Of a DNA stretch of 64,000 bases, positions 61,469 to 64,000 are shown in pieces. A program made the position numbers and the translations under genes. How positions within the stretch are numbered: position 1 is the stretch's first letter; the number at the start of each line of letters is the position of its first letter. Location: contig NC_133027.1 in assembly GCF_048771995.1 (NCBI RefSeq), forward strand, positions 5,452,001 to 5,516,000. Reading direction: 5' to 3'. The notes beneath the pieces are model-generated. The model made no database searches and had not been told where the DNA came from. It saw only the letters and a list, made by a program, of their open reading frames with translations. The stretch comes from Taeniopygia guttata (Eukaryota > Chordata > Aves > Passeriformes > Estrildidae).

Positions 61469-62928
61469 TAAAGCAGCCATGGTCACTACGCTGCCTTCAA
61501 AAAGCAGGTGTTTGAATTTCTCCTCCTCCTCTGCTATTACAAATCCATTCCAGCATGATTAGCATGAACACAAAATGAGGTTTAAACAAAGACATAATCT
61601 TGTTACTGCTCCTTGTACAGAAATTCCTACCATTTGTGCAGAAACACAGCACACAATTGCTGATGTTGGAACTGAAAGTTGTTCATACCTGAACTGTAGA
61701 GCCACCACCTCAATTTGTGTATGTGGCTGTTGTCAGGATTTGGATTTTTTATCACAGTAAAAATGCATGTATGTGCTCAGTATATTCAGCATTTACATCT
61801 ATTCATGAAATAATAATGTATATTAGAAAATAATACTGAGCCAAAATGTTAATGTAGTTTCTTCTATGTGCCAAAAACTCGTGTGGACATGTGCATAAAG
61901 CATGTACATACTCAGAGAGACACTAACATCTTGTAATGCAATATGTTTCTGTTATACACACTCCAGACTTCCTAACAGCTGCATATTTTAATATACATAA
62001 ACCCATACTTGAAAAATAATAAAATGTATTAGTTTTCCACATTAGGCATTTATGACCTAATTTAGGAGAGTATTACATCTTTATAACTTTTAAAAGACCC
62101 ATTTTGATAAAACATCCCCATAAACAGACTGAGAAAATCGGGGTAACAAGCATCTGTTGCTGCATTGTTTTCTTAATGGGGTAATAAACTAATAACACAT
62201 TTTTATAACTTTTCACAAAAATATAAAGTATTAAAATTGAAACTGATATTGAAAAATGTTCTCATGGTCCATTTTATTTTATTTTTCCACTATGTAAAGT
62301 TACAGTACTTACCAGATTAATATTAATATATCTTAATTATGTTGACAAAATGGAAATTTGCCAAAGACATTCAAAGGATGGAAATAACTTGTTATTTCCA
62401 CTACTCCAATTAAGGTGGTGTATTTAGCTCATTTTATTCATAATATAGGAGTAATATGAATATTTATAAGAATGTATAGAGATGCCACATACAAAAATAA
62501 TGACCCAAACTTTTGGAGGGTTCTAAAAAAAGGTTATTCCATTGGCTTTTAAAAGCAATTGTGCTTTTTTCTTTCTAATCTACCTGTTTTAATAAATAAT
62601 TATCAAAACTTTGTTTCTAAAAACAAATGTCAAAAATTAAAAAATCAATATCTACTTTCCAAAACCTTACGTTATGTTGTTGGGATGCTTATTTTTCCTT
62701 TTAGAAAAAAATGATCCAACTGTGTTGTGTAACACAAAACTAATGAAAAGATATTGAAAATTGTAATTCTGAAGTGAAACTGCTATATTTAGGAAGGCAA
62801 ATTTTGACTTACTTGCTTTGAAACTACTAATGTGAACTTCAGGAATTCAAACCGAATAAGCTGCTGACCTTCATTCAAAGTGGATTTTCACATTTACAGT
62901 TTACCAAAGCACCAGCAAAGGATGATTC
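61469..62928. other. AT-rich unique noncoding sequence
   Basis: 1.46 kb of AT-rich DNA with no gene or interspersed repeat recognised and very few open frames. Confidence 0.5.
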
Positions 62929-63200
62929 ATAGCTCTTGGGGATGAAAAGGACCATCTAACCTCACTGTGCTCGTAACACAGCCCACACAATTTTCTTGAA
63001 TTGGCTCTCCAGAACCAATAGCTGTGGTTGAACTTAAGCATGGCTTTTACAGAAACATCTCCTCTTGATTTTAAATTTTCCAGTCATGGATAATCTGTCA
63101 CAATCATTGGCTAAGTTGTTTCAGCACTTAGTTATGTTGTTATAAATATATATGCCTTAGTTCTAGCTTGAATTTGTCTTGCTTAAATGTCAAGCTGCAC
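62929..63200 (-). repeat. ancient amniote CR1/L3-like LINE fragment
   Basis: GATGAAAAGGACCATCTAAC, CACACAATTTTCTTGAATTG, GAACTTAAGCATGGCTTTTA, CAGAAACATCTCCTCTTGAT, TAAGTTGTTTCAGCACTTAG, TATATGCCTTAGTTCTAGCT and TGAATTTGTCTTGCTTAAAT. Order and motifs parallel the copy at 46541-46806 (agatcatctag...gaatttgtct.gcttcagcttccagc). Highly diverged. Confidence 0.65.
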
Positions 63201-63348
63201 TAGAAGGACTCCTCACACACATCCTGTCAAGACAGAGAAAAAGGCACTTCCACAGCATGGTCCATTTGACCCCTCTTAAACAGCTACCTTAGGAAGAGAT
63301 AAATTACAACCCAGAAATGCTTGTTCCTCTCAATTGACTATAAAGGAA

Positions 63349-63520
63349 ATCAGAGAATCATAGAGTGGTTTGCATTGGAAGGGACCTTAAAACCATCTCA
63401 TTCCAACCTCTGCCACTGGCAGGGACACCTTCCGCTATCCCAGGCTGCTCCAAGCCCCGTCCAACCTGGCCTTGAGCACTTCCAGGGATGGGGCAACCAC
63501 AGCTTCTCTGGGCATTCTGT
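63349..63520 (-). repeat. CR1 LINE 3' fragment
   Basis: AATCAGAGAATCATAGAGTG, TTGCATTGGAAGGGACCTTA, CTCATTCCAACCTCTGCCAC, GGCAGGGACACCTTCCGCTA, TGCTCCAAGCCCCGTCCAAC, CTTGAGCACTTCCAGGGATG and CACAGCTTCTCTGGGCAT. It is closely similar in extent and orientation to the copy at 17653-17857. Confidence 0.95.
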
Positions 63521-64000
63521 CTAGTTGTGCTCACAGGTGTTTGTCACTGTGCTCAGATACAAATATTTGTATCTATTCAGAGGAATCCCACCCCAAATAT
63601 CCATATAGGTTTGTATGCAAGGACTGAAAAACCCTAAGACATGACTTTTTCTTTTTTATGGGTCCTTAATAACTGGCCACACAATACATTCTTCAGTTTG
63701 ATGCACTCCTGTCTCTGTGTTGGTATTTGCTAGTATTTCACCCAATTGTTGAGATTCTCACTAAAACACAAGCATACATTTCAGCTGTGCTTGCCCCAGT
63801 ACAGCAGAAAACTCTTCTAGTTCCTGTTCTCCTTCCTGCCCACCCAAGGACTGCCCGAGGATTGCCTCAGCCCCTTCAGCTACAGCACTGGATTGGCCTC
63901 ATTGTGCTCAAGTGATTCCTCAAGACTCCAGGACACTCTTTCAAAATCCCTACTTTGCAAGATACATCCCCAGAGACTGCAAATGTTGCTCATTTGCTTA
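63521..64000. other. unique noncoding sequence to window end
   Basis: Nothing identifiable in the last 480 bp. Confidence 0.5.

Noticed and set aside
61028..61486. 152-codon minus-strand frame
   Set aside because: It is antisense to the 480-bp CR1 copy and has no known protein similarity that I can see.
1..64000. Bacterial-style systems (operons, CRISPR, insertion sequences) or an intact retrovirus
   Set aside because: CR1 and MIR repeats show a vertebrate, avian genome; no dense coding, CRISPR repeats, or gag/pol/env-like frame was seen.
1..64000. tRNA genes
   Set aside because: The only tRNA-like box sequences I noticed are the heads of MIR SINEs, which lack an intact cloverleaf.

Overview
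This window looks like a piece of a bird nuclear chromosome. It is AT-rich, intron- or intergenic-like DNA in which almost every open frame is short and none is recognisably a known protein. The bird assignment rests on about twenty 5'-truncated CR1 LINE copies. They carry the typical avian CR1 core (a stretch like TGGAAGTGTTCAAGGCCAGG, then GGAAGGTGTCCCTGCCCATG) and the diagnostic 3' end built from ATTCTATG-type octamers without a poly(A) tail. Several belong to the 'gccatgggcagggacaccttccact' type that is abundant in neoavian and especially passerine genomes; placing the bird more precisely is inference.

Layout. 0-8.3 kb: mostly unique sequence, with one good MIR-type SINE (3304-3432), a CR1 core scrap and a 23-bp A tract. 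8.3-21.2 kb: scattered CR1 copies on both strands, a second MIR scrap (15.65 kb) and an old CR1-like relic (16.9 kb). 21.2-32.5 kb: an 11-kb stretch with no CR1 copy I can see. It holds simple repeats, one probable MIR relic, a 142-codon open frame, and (29.17-29.25 kb, minus strand) the most exon-like segment of the window. 32.5-45 kb: a few CR1 copies, a nearly full-length MIR (37.24-37.45 kb), a possible 27-nt microexon (37.92 kb), two segments rich in homeodomain- and octamer-like motifs, and the longest open frame (43.59-44.40 kb, minus, 269 codons, no identifiable homology). 45-64 kb: the densest CR1 field, including two old amniote-type CR1/L3-like copies (46.5 and 62.9 kb), two places where CR1 fragments of opposite orientation lie close together, a MIR (51.6 kb), a 33-bp T tract, and a two-copy 58-bp tandem duplication in a small CpG-bearing patch (59.9 kb).

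No complete protein-coding gene, rRNA, tRNA, CRISPR array or intact transposon could be supported. Exon calls are low-confidence hypotheses from splice-site and frame geometry. Repeat calls come from reading the sequence against remembered family consensus patterns, so edges are approximate, typically within about 10-20 bp.
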